Source: Comamonadaceae bacterium (GTDB lineage Bacteria; Pseudomonadota; Gammaproteobacteria; Burkholderiales; Burkholderiaceae_C). Taken from it: a stretch of DNA of 64,000 nt. The notes under the pieces were generated by a model that worked only from the letters and a program-made list of their open reading frames with translations, made no database searches and had not been told where the DNA came from. The position numbers were made by a program, and so were the translations under genes. Positions 43,125 through 51,063 of the stretch are shown here, piece after piece (the stretch's first letter is position 1; the number at the start of each line of letters is the position of its first letter). Where the stretch lies: assembly GCA_947452785.1 (NCBI GenBank), contig CANGDZ010000005.1, positions 1 through 64,000 on the forward strand, read 5' to 3'.

Positions 43125-44312
43125 ATGAAAAAAATGCACGCATTCAAGTTGGCTGGAACAGCCATGTTCATCCTGACTGCGGCCTCATCGGCTTTGGCAG
43201 CCGATGGTTTTAAATTGCGCTTTCCTATTTCAGGCACCTTGGGTGGCGAGATCGTGGCGGCTTTGCCGAGCGAAGGCTGGGTCGGGTCTGTGGCTTATAC
43301 CGACATCAACATCGACAAGATCGGCGGGTCTGATGGCAACGCGCTGTCGTTGCAAAAACAAGCTGCTTTTGGGCCTTTGACATCGGCGCAATTGGCGGCC
43401 GTGCCCGCCGTGGCTATTCCTGGTGTCGGATCTTTTACGGCGGCCCAAATGCAAGCTGCATTGAATGGCAGAACTGCCTCGGCCGTGGGAACCGTTGCTG
43501 TGGATTACCACCAGCAAATCAAGCAAGCTAATTTGACGTTTGCCCGCATCCTGGACAAGGATGTCAAAGGCGGGAAATTGGCCATTGCGATCAACATTCC
43601 TTATGCCTTGTCCTTGAAGTCGGATGCCTTGTTTACAGGGGCTACACCGACCCTGAGTACGTTGAGCCCTTCTGCAGGTCCTCTGGCTGCAGTGGCTCAA
43701 CAGGTGGCTCAATCCAGCTTCAGCACAGGCTATCAGGCTGCCGTGGCCAGCCAGTGGCAAGCTGCTAACGTCAATACTTCTGGTCTGGGCGATATCGAGA
43801 CCAGCTTGTTATGGGAAAAAACGGTTGACCAACTCAAGATCGTCGCCGGGGCTACGCTGGCTTTGCCCACAGGCAATTACAGTTACGTTGAAGGCCGATT
43901 GGCACCCAACGTCGGATACGGAAAATATTACACCTTCCGTCCGGGTGTGGGCGTGGCTTACACCGCTTCTGAAAATGTGACTTTGGGTGCACGCGGCAGC
44001 TTGGGTTTCAACACCAAGAACACTGAGAACAATGTACGCAGCGGTGATTTCTATGTGATCGATTTGGCGGCGGCCTTTAAAACACCGGTCGGTGTTTTCG
44101 GCCCGCACATGACCGTGATGCGCCAATACACGGATGACACAGGGGGTCAGTTGGGTGCGAACCGCGTTTCATTGACCGGTGCGGGTGTGTTTGCTGCCTT
44201 TCCAATCGCAGCCATTGGCGCAGGCTTGAACCTCTCCTACATGAAGACCATTGACGCACGCAATTCCCTGGCGGGTAGCTTTGTGCAGGCACGTATCTCC
44301 AAAGTTTTCTAA
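43125..44312 (+). CDS. SphA/MetA-type outer-membrane beta-barrel (phenol-degradation transporter family)
   Basis: A 395-residue exported protein. Signal peptide MKKMHAFKLAGTAMFILTAASSALA, then alternating amphipathic strands, ending in a C-terminal FVQARISKVF with terminal phenylalanine, the mark of outer-membrane barrels. The GDIETSLLWEKTVDQLKIVAGATLALPTGNY and GYGKYYTFRPGVGVAYT stretches resemble the MetA-pathway-of-phenol-degradation/SphA family, thought to let hydrophobic compounds enter. ATG 43125 follows GAGGA. It is divergent from tetR-GST. It could provide uptake for the whole catabolic region. Confidence 0.75.
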   Translation: MKKMHAFKLAGTAMFILTAASSALAADGFKLRFPISGTLGGEIVAALPSEGWVGSVAYTDINIDKIGGSDGNALSLQKQAAFGPLTSAQLAAVPAVAIPGVGSFTAAQMQAALNGRTASAVGTVAVDYHQQIKQANLTFARILDKDVKGGKLAIAINIPYALSLKSDALFTGATPTLSTLSPSAGPLAAVAQQVAQSSFSTGYQAAVASQWQAANVNTSGLGDIETSLLWEKTVDQLKIVAGATLALPTGNYSYVEGRLAPNVGYGKYYTFRPGVGVAYTASENVTLGARGSLGFNTKNTENNVRSGDFYVIDLAAAFKTPVGVFGPHMTVMRQYTDDTGGQLGANRVSLTGAGVFAAFPIAAIGAGLNLSYMKTIDARNSLAGSFVQARISKVF

Positions 44313-44326
44313 GCACCGTCCATCCC

Positions 44327-44366
44327 ATCCCAAGCCGCGCCTCACCCGCGCGCTTGGGATTTTTTT
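44327..44366 (+). terminator. Terminator between channel and sulfatase 2 genes
   Basis: ATCCCAAG plus CGCGC pairs with GCGCG plus CTTGGGAT around a six-to-seven-base loop, with one bulged base, followed by seven T residues. It sits between convergent genes and overlaps the end of the sulfatase 2 coding strand region. Confidence 0.8.
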
Positions 44367-46042
44367 CAGTTGGCGTAGTAGATGTAGGAATCCCCCGGTT
44401 TGGGGGCCTGCTTAAGTGTTTTGTCCAAACTGATGGCGGCTTCCGCCAGCGAAGGCCACATCGGTTTGATTTGCTGGGCGTTGATGTCCGACAGCCTTTT
44501 CTTCATGTCCGCCAATCGCTCAGGTTCTTGGCTGGCCAGGTTGTTGCGCTCTCCCGGATCAGCGGCCAGGTTGTACAGCACATCTTGCTTGGGGCGTTCC
44601 ATGACTTGCAGTTTCCAGTCCCCCTTGCGCAGGGCCAGGTAAGTGTCCGTGCGGAAAAAGAGTTGCTCATGGGGCGCTTGGGCATTCAAACCCTTGGCAA
44701 AGGGCAACAGGTTCACGCCGTCCAAGACTTTACCTTGGGGTGGTGCCGCTTGAGCTGCGGCCAAGGCGGTCGTGAAAACGTCCAAGTGGCTGATGGGTTG
44801 CTTAAATTGTGTCCCCGAAGGCAAGCCCTTGGGCCACTTCATGAAGAAAGGCACGCGGATGCCGCCTTCGTAGAAAGTGGCTTTCCAGCCGCGGTAAGGT
44901 TTGTTCAGATCGGGCACACCGATGTAATGCGCGCCACCGTTGTCACTGGTGAAGATGATCATGGTGTTGTCATCCAAGCCTTGGGCTTTGAGGTGCTGCA
45001 ACACGCGACCGATATTGCGGTCCAGTGAGCGGATCATGGCGGCATAGACGCGGGTGGCATGGTCAGAGATATGCGGCAAGGCGTCGTAGTCCTCGCGCGT
45101 TGCCTGCAGCGGTGAGTGCGGCGCGTTGTAGGCCAGGTACATGAAGAAAGGGTTTTGTTTGTTGGCGTCAATGGCTTTGATCGCCTCGTCGGTCAAGTAA
45201 TCCGTCATGTAGCGCGGCGGCTGAAAGGGCTCACCAGCATTGAATCGAATGCCCCAGGGGTGTGCGGCCCACAAGAATTTGTCAATGGCGTCAAACTCTT
45301 GCTTGGAGTTGACCACTTGGGGCGAATTTTCGGGCAAAAACATGGAAGCGCCATGCATCAGGGAAAGCGACTCGTCAAAGCCATGGGCGTAGGGCCGAAA
45401 CTGCGGGCTATCACCCAAATGCCATTTGCCAAGTTGCAAGGTTCGGTAGCCCGAATTTTTCAGTGCGCGGGCCAGCGTCACTTCTTGTACCGGCAAACCC
45501 ATGTCTTCGTAAGGGATCAAATCGGCTTCACGTTCGGCGTGGTAGATGGGTTTTTCCATCTCATTGGGGCTGCCGTTGGAGGCCAGCACTTTCATGAATT
45601 GTTTGGGTGTGGGCGTGAATTCGAAACCGAATCGGGTCGGGTAGCGGCCGGTCATCATGGCCGCGCGGGACGGTGCGCAAGTCGCGTTGCCTGAATAGCC
45701 CGCTAGAAAATCCACACCGTTTTTCGCCAAGGAGTCAATGTTCGGCGTTGGCACCGTGCCCTGGGCCACGCCGCCGCCATGGGCCGTGATGTCGTTAAAG
45801 CCCAAATCATCGGCCACGATCAAAATGATATTGGGTCTTTTCTCGACCGTGCCCGTCACGGGCGGGCTGGGTGGCTTGGCCCAGCGTACTTCTTGAGTGG
45901 GGCCGTAATCTTGGCGAATGGCATATTTCACCATCATCAGCATGACGCCCATGCGGCCACCGATGGACCAATAGCCGACACCCAGCAGCATCAACAAAGT
46001 CAGCAAGCCAAGGAGCCAGCGGCGAAGGGGAGAAGACAACAT
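44366..46042 (-). CDS. Sulfatase 2 (arylsulfatase), N-terminally anchored
   Basis: A 558-residue type I sulfatase. An N-terminal membrane helix (RWLLGLLTLLMLLGVGYWSI) should hold it on the periplasmic face. Then ILIVADDLGFNDIT supplies metal ligands. The formylglycine motif is CAPSR (Cys about 122) in GNATCAPSRAAMMTG. GKWHLG and IIFTSDNGGAHYIG follow. The differences from sulfatase 1 (membrane anchor position, CAPSR versus CSPTR, length) suggest different substrates. ATG 46042 is preferred over the track start. It is divergent from a TetR gene with a palindrome between them, and is not in an operon with other genes. Needs formylglycine formation, available from the FGE gene 2 kb away. Confidence 0.92.
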   Translation of the reverse strand: MLSSPLRRWLLGLLTLLMLLGVGYWSIGGRMGVMLMMVKYAIRQDYGPTQEVRWAKPPSPPVTGTVEKRPNIILIVADDLGFNDITAHGGGVAQGTVPTPNIDSLAKNGVDFLAGYSGNATCAPSRAAMMTGRYPTRFGFEFTPTPKQFMKVLASNGSPNEMEKPIYHAEREADLIPYEDMGLPVQEVTLARALKNSGYRTLQLGKWHLGDSPQFRPYAHGFDESLSLMHGASMFLPENSPQVVNSKQEFDAIDKFLWAAHPWGIRFNAGEPFQPPRYMTDYLTDEAIKAIDANKQNPFFMYLAYNAPHSPLQATREDYDALPHISDHATRVYAAMIRSLDRNIGRVLQHLKAQGLDDNTMIIFTSDNGGAHYIGVPDLNKPYRGWKATFYEGGIRVPFFMKWPKGLPSGTQFKQPISHLDVFTTALAAAQAAPPQGKVLDGVNLLPFAKGLNAQAPHEQLFFRTDTYLALRKGDWKLQVMERPKQDVLYNLAADPGERNNLASQEPERLADMKKRLSDINAQQIKPMWPSLAEAAISLDKTLKQAPKPGDSYIYYAN

Positions 46043-46178
46043 GAACAACTTTCTTGTGCGTAAGGGCCGTGCGCTGCACGGCGCGCCAAAGCGCATCTTG
46101 GCCCTAAACTGCGGCCAACACCATCCGGTCTTTCACCCTTGCCGAGTCTTTTTTAATGTGGCATAGTGAGTGCCAATA

Positions 46179-46202
46179 GATGTGTAAATACGGTTATACA
46201 TC
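46179..46202. promoter_or_regulatory. Palindrome in sulfatase 2 / tetR spacer
   Basis: Arms GATGTGTAA (46179-46187) and TTATACATC (46194-46202) with a 6-base centre, one mismatch in nine. Placed between divergent sulfatase 2 and tetR genes, it is a likely operator of the adjacent TetR. It differs from the shared operator at 33456/40311/50981. Confidence 0.55.
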
Positions 46203-46322
46203 AAGGCGTGCAACCCATTTTTGTGCGCTTGTTCGCTTGAATCTGAGCATTCAGGTTGCCAGGGGCTTTTCTGATAACCTTGGTCACGTTGACTTTTCTT
46301 GCACTTTATAAGTGATCTGACC

Positions 46323-46970
46323 GTGGCCCCAACCCCTAAATCTGCTGTTCCAGCCACCGCCGTGGCCAAGGAGGGGCCTCGCCTCAAGCGCGAGGATTGG
46401 CTTCAAGCCGCTTTCAATGCGGTGGTCGACGGTGGGGTGGACAAGCTCAAAATTCTGACGCTGGCCGAAACTTTGGGTGTCACCCGGGGCAGCTTTTACT
46501 GGCATTTTGCCGACCATGCTGAATTGCTGCAGGCCACCTTGCAGGGCTGGAAAGACCAGGAAATCCAACGCCTATTGCGCATCGAAGCCCAGCAAACCCA
46601 AGATCCTTTGGCCGATATGCACATGCTGCTGGAAGAAGCCTTGGCCCACAGCGGTGACGAGCTGGAGAACATGCGTTTTGAACTTGCCGTCAGAGGCTTG
46701 GGCCGGCGTGAGGCGTCAGTGGCGGCCCTGCTGATCGAGGTCGATCAAGCGCGTACCCAACTGTTTGTGAAGCATTTCAGTCGCTTGTTTCACGACCCCC
46801 AAAAAGCCGCCGATTTGGCTGCCTTGTTTTACTTGACGATCGTCGGTTGTTTCCAGGCCTTGAGTCGACCGGGCAACCCTGCGCGGTCCAAAGACTATTT
46901 CAAGTCCATCATCGCCACTTTTTTGATCCAGGCCCAATTGCCCCAGCCCGGCGCGGGTACGACGTCCTAA
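46323..46970 (+). CDS. TetR-family transcriptional regulator (near sulfatase 2)
   Basis: A 215-residue TetR protein. DNA-binding segment LAETLGVTRGSFYWHFADHAELLQATL (about residues 50-75) is clear; a ligand-binding helical domain follows. GTG 46323 is a better start than the track's TTG 46299, but either is possible. It lies between the two enzyme blocks: divergent to sulfatase 2 and convergent with the DUF1254/FGE operon. It may bind its own spacer palindrome and is one of two candidates for the shared operators. Confidence 0.88.
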   Translation: MAPTPKSAVPATAVAKEGPRLKREDWLQAAFNAVVDGGVDKLKILTLAETLGVTRGSFYWHFADHAELLQATLQGWKDQEIQRLLRIEAQQTQDPLADMHMLLEEALAHSGDELENMRFELAVRGLGRREASVAALLIEVDQARTQLFVKHFSRLFHDPQKAADLAALFYLTIVGCFQALSRPGNPARSKDYFKSIIATFLIQAQLPQPGAGTTS

Positions 46971-46974
46971 GCCG

Positions 46975-48375
46975 TCAAGGCTGGCGCTCCACCGCGGGCA
47001 GGTGCCAGTGCCCTTGCAGCGCCGTGTCCTGGGGCCAGTACAGCCGGGCATTGAGCAGAAACGGCGCGTTTTCATTCACCGGCAACCAGTTGGCCAACAT
47101 GGGCCCTTCGGGAGCTTGTGCCTGAATCCACAAATCCAAAGAGCCGTCAGCATTGGCCACCAAGGGATGCAAGCTGCCCACGGCATGGCGGTGAGAAGGG
47201 TGATCGATCAAAAAATCGTCTAAACCGTAGGCGGTGAGGGACCAAAAGGCTTTGACCGGCGGCCACTGGCCGGCAGGGAAGTGGATGCGATACCGATGGC
47301 GACCCTGCAGTGCGGCGCCGCTGCTGTCAACCTGGGTACTGGGGTACATGGCGTCTTCAGGCCAATTGGCACCCAGGCCAACCATGGCCACCGCGGTGCG
47401 GATGTTGTAGTCCGTGCCGTATTGACCCAAATTGCGTGGCGGTGTGGACCAGCCATTCACCAGATCGCGCGGCTGCTTGAGCGCTTGCGCGATCTTGAAG
47501 TCGGCTATCCAACGACCCAGGCTGACTGCAGCTTGGTCAAACCAATCCCAAGTGACGGGCTGGCCGATCTGCACGCCTATCTGAGCCAATGAATGCAACA
47601 CGGGTGCGTCGGCCACAAAGGGTGGGTTGGCGACCATTAAATGCGTCAGGCGGTTGAAAAAATCGACGGTACCCATGTGCTGCATTTGCTGCAGAGGCGG
47701 GGTCAGTGGCGCCGTGGATTTTTGCCAATGGGACTCAGGACTGGGGGGCAAGGTTTGGCCATCCTTCCAGGAGGTCAATTGCAGACCGTCTTGCAAGCGA
47801 TGCACCAAGGGGAAATCGGCCTCGCCCTGGGTTTGGGTGCGACCGATCAACCAGGCCATGGCGGTCGGCGAGCGCAGCAAGGTCATGCCCTCAGGGACTG
47901 GCCCTTGCCATTGGGGATCGACTATGAAATAGCGGCCGCCCGCTGTGCCTTGTGTGCGTGTGCCCGGGGATGCAAACACATGGGTCCAAGCATCCAACAA
48001 GGGCATCACCTCATAGCGCAAGGCGTTGGCGGGCATGTTGAAAACCAAGGGGCCTTGCGACAAGTCCAAAAAAGCGGTGCTGTACAAAGTGTCCAGGTTG
48101 GGCCGCACCACGGTTTTGAATTGGGCATCGGGGAACTGCCGGACTCGGTGCAGCACATTCACCGGCGCCATGCCCAAGGCGGCATTTTCTCGGGTGATGT
48201 CCATGATCACCAGGGGATAGCCAAACACATAGCCCTGCGCACCAATGCGGATGTATTCGGCTTTCCACCAGGTCAGACCCGCCAACAGCAGCACCGGCAT
48301 GAGCAGCCCGACCCAGCCACGGTGCAGCCTTCGATAAAAGCGAGCAGGGAATTTGACAGGGTCAGTCGCGGTCAT
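46975..48375 (-). CDS. DUF1254/DUF1214 domain protein, membrane-anchored
   Basis: A 466-residue protein with a basic start and one N-terminal helix (WVGLLMPVLLLAGLTWW). The DUF1254 domain follows (GYVFGYPLVIMDITREN, VVRPNLDTLYSTAFLDLSQGP), then the DUF1214-type C-terminal domain ending in NWLPVNENAPFLLNARLYWP. Function unknown in both domains; such proteins are frequent near catabolic genes. The predicted location is periplasmic. It is separated by 9 bases from the FGE gene upstream, so the two are cotranscribed. Confidence 0.85.
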   Translation of the reverse strand: MTATDPVKFPARFYRRLHRGWVGLLMPVLLLAGLTWWKAEYIRIGAQGYVFGYPLVIMDITRENAALGMAPVNVLHRVRQFPDAQFKTVVRPNLDTLYSTAFLDLSQGPLVFNMPANALRYEVMPLLDAWTHVFASPGTRTQGTAGGRYFIVDPQWQGPVPEGMTLLRSPTAMAWLIGRTQTQGEADFPLVHRLQDGLQLTSWKDGQTLPPSPESHWQKSTAPLTPPLQQMQHMGTVDFFNRLTHLMVANPPFVADAPVLHSLAQIGVQIGQPVTWDWFDQAAVSLGRWIADFKIAQALKQPRDLVNGWSTPPRNLGQYGTDYNIRTAVAMVGLGANWPEDAMYPSTQVDSSGAALQGRHRYRIHFPAGQWPPVKAFWSLTAYGLDDFLIDHPSHRHAVGSLHPLVANADGSLDLWIQAQAPEGPMLANWLPVNENAPFLLNARLYWPQDTALQGHWHLPAVERQP

Positions 48376-48384
48376 CTCAAATCT

Positions 48385-49431
48385 TCAAGGACCCGGCGCC
48401 AGCAGCACGGTGCGAAAGCCCAAATGACTGGTGCCCAGGTCTTCCTCTTGCGGTTGGCGTGAGCCCGAGCGGTAGCGCATGCAGTAGTCAGGTGAGCATA
48501 AAAAAGAGCCCCCTTTGATGACGCGCTGCCGGGCGCTCGCGTTGCGAATCAGGGTTGAGTCGGGGCTGTTCTCTGCCTTGGGGCTTGCCACGGCACTGTG
48601 ATCTGGGGTGTACAGGTCGCGAGTCATCTCCCAGACATTGCCCATCATGTCGTACAAGCCCCAGGCATTTGGGGTGTAGCAGCCCACCGGGGCTAGGCCG
48701 ACAAAGCCATCATCAGCGGAGTTGAGCACTGGAAACACCCCTTGCCAGGTGTTGGCACCATGCGGTTGGTCGTGGTCTTTGGCGGCTTTGACCTCGCCGG
48801 CGCGCGCGGCCCATTCCCACTGGCTTTCGGTGGGCAGGCTGCGCCCTTTCCAGGTGGCATAGGCCAATGCGTCTTCGTAGGTCACGGTGACCACGGGGAA
48901 GTGACCGCGCCCCTGGATGTCGGTGCTGGGCCCGCCAGGGTGGCGCCACTGAGCGCCGGCCACATACTGCCACCATTGCTGTAAGTCGTTGCGGTTGTGC
49001 AGCTTAGTGGGCATGGCAAACACCACGGCGCCGGGTGCGCGCAACTCAGGGGCTAAATTGGGTTGTTGTTGGGCATCCCAAGCCCGCTCGGCCACAGTCA
49101 CATAGCCCGTGGCCTGAACGAAGGCGGCAAACTCATCATTGCGCACTTCGGTGCGGTCCATCCAAAAGCCGTCCACGCGGGTGGGGCGAATGGGGCCTTC
49201 TTCGGGGTACTTTGTGTCACCCATGTCAAATTGGCCCGCAGGCACCCACACCATGCCGGGGTAGCGCGCGCTGGGGTCGATCGCAGGGATTGAACATGCA
49301 GGCACCGCGGCAGCCGTGCCGGTGCTTGGCTTCGTGGGGTGTGTTGCACGCCAACCCCAATTACTGAAAGCAACAAGTGCCAGCAGTGCAATCAGCCAAA
49401 GAATACGAGCACGAGGCCTGGTCATGGGCAA
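48385..49431 (-). CDS. Formylglycine-generating enzyme (SUMF1-type sulfatase maturase), N-terminally anchored
   Basis: A 348-residue FGE-sulfatase domain protein that oxidises the sulfatase active-site Cys in CxPxR to formylglycine with copper and oxygen. The copper-binding Cys pair is in GGSFLCSPDYCMRYR (C312 and C317), with the same spacing as human C336/C341. Other family blocks are MVWVPAGQFDMG, DGFWMDRTEVRNDEFAAFV, PTESQWEWAARAG and GNVWEMTRDLY. Unlike most bacterial FGEs, it has an N-terminal membrane helix (RARILWLIALLALVAFSNWGW) with positive residues on the inside, predicting a periplasmic catalytic domain. It is third in the operon PF10118-type / DUF1330-like / FGE / DUF1254 headed by operator C. 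Confidence 0.9.
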   Translation of the reverse strand: MPMTRPRARILWLIALLALVAFSNWGWRATHPTKPSTGTAAAVPACSIPAIDPSARYPGMVWVPAGQFDMGDTKYPEEGPIRPTRVDGFWMDRTEVRNDEFAAFVQATGYVTVAERAWDAQQQPNLAPELRAPGAVVFAMPTKLHNRNDLQQWWQYVAGAQWRHPGGPSTDIQGRGHFPVVTVTYEDALAYATWKGRSLPTESQWEWAARAGEVKAAKDHDQPHGANTWQGVFPVLNSADDGFVGLAPVGCYTPNAWGLYDMMGNVWEMTRDLYTPDHSAVASPKAENSPDSTLIRNASARQRVIKGGSFLCSPDYCMRYRSGSRQPQEEDLGTSHLGFRTVLLAPGP

Positions 49432-49483
49432 CAGAGTTCAAACAAAAGAGACGGCCATCTTAAGTGCTGGCTGGCCCCGGACA

Positions 49484-50104
49484 TCAAGCGAAGAACTGTG
49501 TCGTTCCCCAAGCCAACAACGCGCAAACGACGGCCATGTCAAATCGTGCACTGAACCCGCTGACCAAGGGACGAACGGGAAACACCTGGGTCAGCTCAAT
49601 GGCCGCCCATTTGTGCACAGAGATGCCTTGTCCTTCAATGTCGATGGCGAAGTTTAAAAAATCTCTGCGACTGCGGTAACGCACCATGGCCACATAATTC
49701 CATTCCGGTGCGTTGGCATCATTGACAAATTGCCCTGTTTTGCGCGCGATGAAGATCGGCAGACTGGCCCGTTTGAGCAGGGGCCAAATGATGGCCTTGC
49801 CATAACGCTGGTCTGCCTCACGCGGGTCTGGGCCAAAGCCCGAGTTTTCAGGGTACAGCGCCTGCTTGCGGTAAAGCACCGCATTGGACATGATGAATTC
49901 GCGGCCATCGTCTTGTGCCAAGAATTGCTCGACTTCATGCAAGTGAGCCAAGCTGAGCGGCCCAGACATCACGGAGCGAAGTTGTTGAATGCCTTGTGCC
50001 GTTTCTTGCGAGGTCAAGGGTTTGCCGCGACCGCCCCACCACAACAGAAATAACAAGTAGATCGCAGCCCAGGCTGTGAGGATGATTTGGTTTGTGCTGC
50101 TCAT
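49484..50104 (-). CDS. Membrane-anchored dimeric alpha-beta barrel-like protein (DUF1330-like)
   Basis: A 206-residue protein beginning at ATG 50104 (track start 50224 reads back into the upstream gene). One N-terminal helix (QIILTAWAAIYLLFLLWWG) is followed by two repeats of a ferredoxin-like fold. WNYVAMVRYRSRRDFLNFAIDIEGQGISVHKWAAIELTQVFPV resembles DUF1330/EthD-like small proteins, though assignment is tentative. It lies five bases after the PF10118-type gene and 52 before FGE. Being anchored on the same membrane face as FGE and DUF1254, it probably acts with them. Confidence 0.55.
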   Translation of the reverse strand: MSSTNQIILTAWAAIYLLFLLWWGGRGKPLTSQETAQGIQQLRSVMSGPLSLAHLHEVEQFLAQDDGREFIMSNAVLYRKQALYPENSGFGPDPREADQRYGKAIIWPLLKRASLPIFIARKTGQFVNDANAPEWNYVAMVRYRSRRDFLNFAIDIEGQGISVHKWAAIELTQVFPVRPLVSGFSARFDMAVVCALLAWGTTQFFA

Positions 50105-50109
50105 CAGGT

Positions 50110-50934
50110 TCAGGCGGGTTGGCCGACCACGGTAAATTGGGCCGTGTTGTCGTGGAGCCAGGCTTGCGACAGGCTGGCCTCGTGTTGGGAGGGGTGAAAA
50201 TCTTCGCGTAAATAATCGCGCCACAGCGCTGTATTACTGCGTAACAAGCCGTCTTTGGCGAACAACAGGCGCGCAGCACTGCGCCAGGTTTGCAGGTGAA
50301 ACAGGCTGCCGTCGTGCCACAGGTTGCGCACGGTTTGACGCAGGATGTCGGATAAGAAGATGACCGTGACGAAGCGGAACACTTTCAAGCGCCGCTCGTG
50401 GTCGCCGCCCAAGGCTTGGTACAGGTCAAAGGCGGTGCAGCGGTGCTCAGCCTCTTCGGCGCTGTGCCATAGCCACAGGGTTTGCAAGCGGGGTTCAGCG
50501 CCTGCCAGGGCCTCAGGGTGGTGCAGCATCCAGTCGGCAAACACGGCGGTGAAGTGCTCGGTGGCCGCTGTCACAGCCAGGTGCATGCGCACATTGAGGT
50601 GTGCTTGCTTTTGAATGCGCTCGATAGCGCGTGCGGCAAAGCGGTTGTCAAACCCCATGTTGCTCAGGTGTTTGTTGAACAGTTCGTGGATGCGGCGGTG
50701 CGTGGCCTCTTGGCCAATAAAGCCTTTGACCTCGGCGGCCATTTGCGCTTGTTGCTCTGCAGGCAATTTTTTCAGCCCTTCGCGCACCGAGTCGATGAAA
50801 AACTGCTCACCCACCGGAAAGCTCATGGACAAGGCGCTGAAAAATGCCGAGCGAAAAGCATCACCGCCATTCCAGCGGGCGGCAAAAGGGGTTTCCAAAT
50901 CAATCAACAAGCGTCTGACTACGAGATCGGTCAT
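50110..50934 (-). CDS. Predicted metal-dependent hydrolase (PF10118-type, ferritin-like)
   Basis: A 274-residue protein resembling the PF10118 family of predicted metal-dependent hydrolases. The helical bundle contains probable metal ligands in GQEATHRRIHELFNKHL and HSAEEAEHRCTAFDLYQAL (E..H pairs as in di-iron proteins) plus TEHFTAVFADWML. The biochemical reaction is not known; a di-iron oxygen-activating role is possible. No signal peptide or anchor is seen. It is the first gene after operator C and is followed by the anchored DUF1330-like gene five bases later. Confidence 0.75.
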   Translation of the reverse strand: MTDLVVRRLLIDLETPFAARWNGGDAFRSAFFSALSMSFPVGEQFFIDSVREGLKKLPAEQQAQMAAEVKGFIGQEATHRRIHELFNKHLSNMGFDNRFAARAIERIQKQAHLNVRMHLAVTAATEHFTAVFADWMLHHPEALAGAEPRLQTLWLWHSAEEAEHRCTAFDLYQALGGDHERRLKVFRFVTVIFLSDILRQTVRNLWHDGSLFHLQTWRSAARLLFAKDGLLRSNTALWRDYLREDFHPSQHEASLSQAWLHDNTAQFTVVGQPA

Positions 50935-50980
50935 GGTCGTTTACAAAAAATAGGGAAGGGAAGAATCAAATGATTCCGTT

Positions 50981-50998
50981 CAATACACAAGTGTACTG
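50981..50998. promoter_or_regulatory. Shared palindromic operator, copy C
   Basis: CAATACACAAGTGTACTG, an 8-2-8 palindrome with one mismatch, lies in the 129-base divergent spacer between the PF10118/FGE operon and an alpha/beta hydrolase gene. Its left arm is exact and its right arm differs at one base from the consensus with copies A and B. Confidence 0.75.
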
Positions 50999-51063
50999 TT
51001 GCTTGCCAAGATTGTCCAGAGGGGTATCCTTTAGGCTTTTCAACTGCAGGGTCAAGTGTCCCC

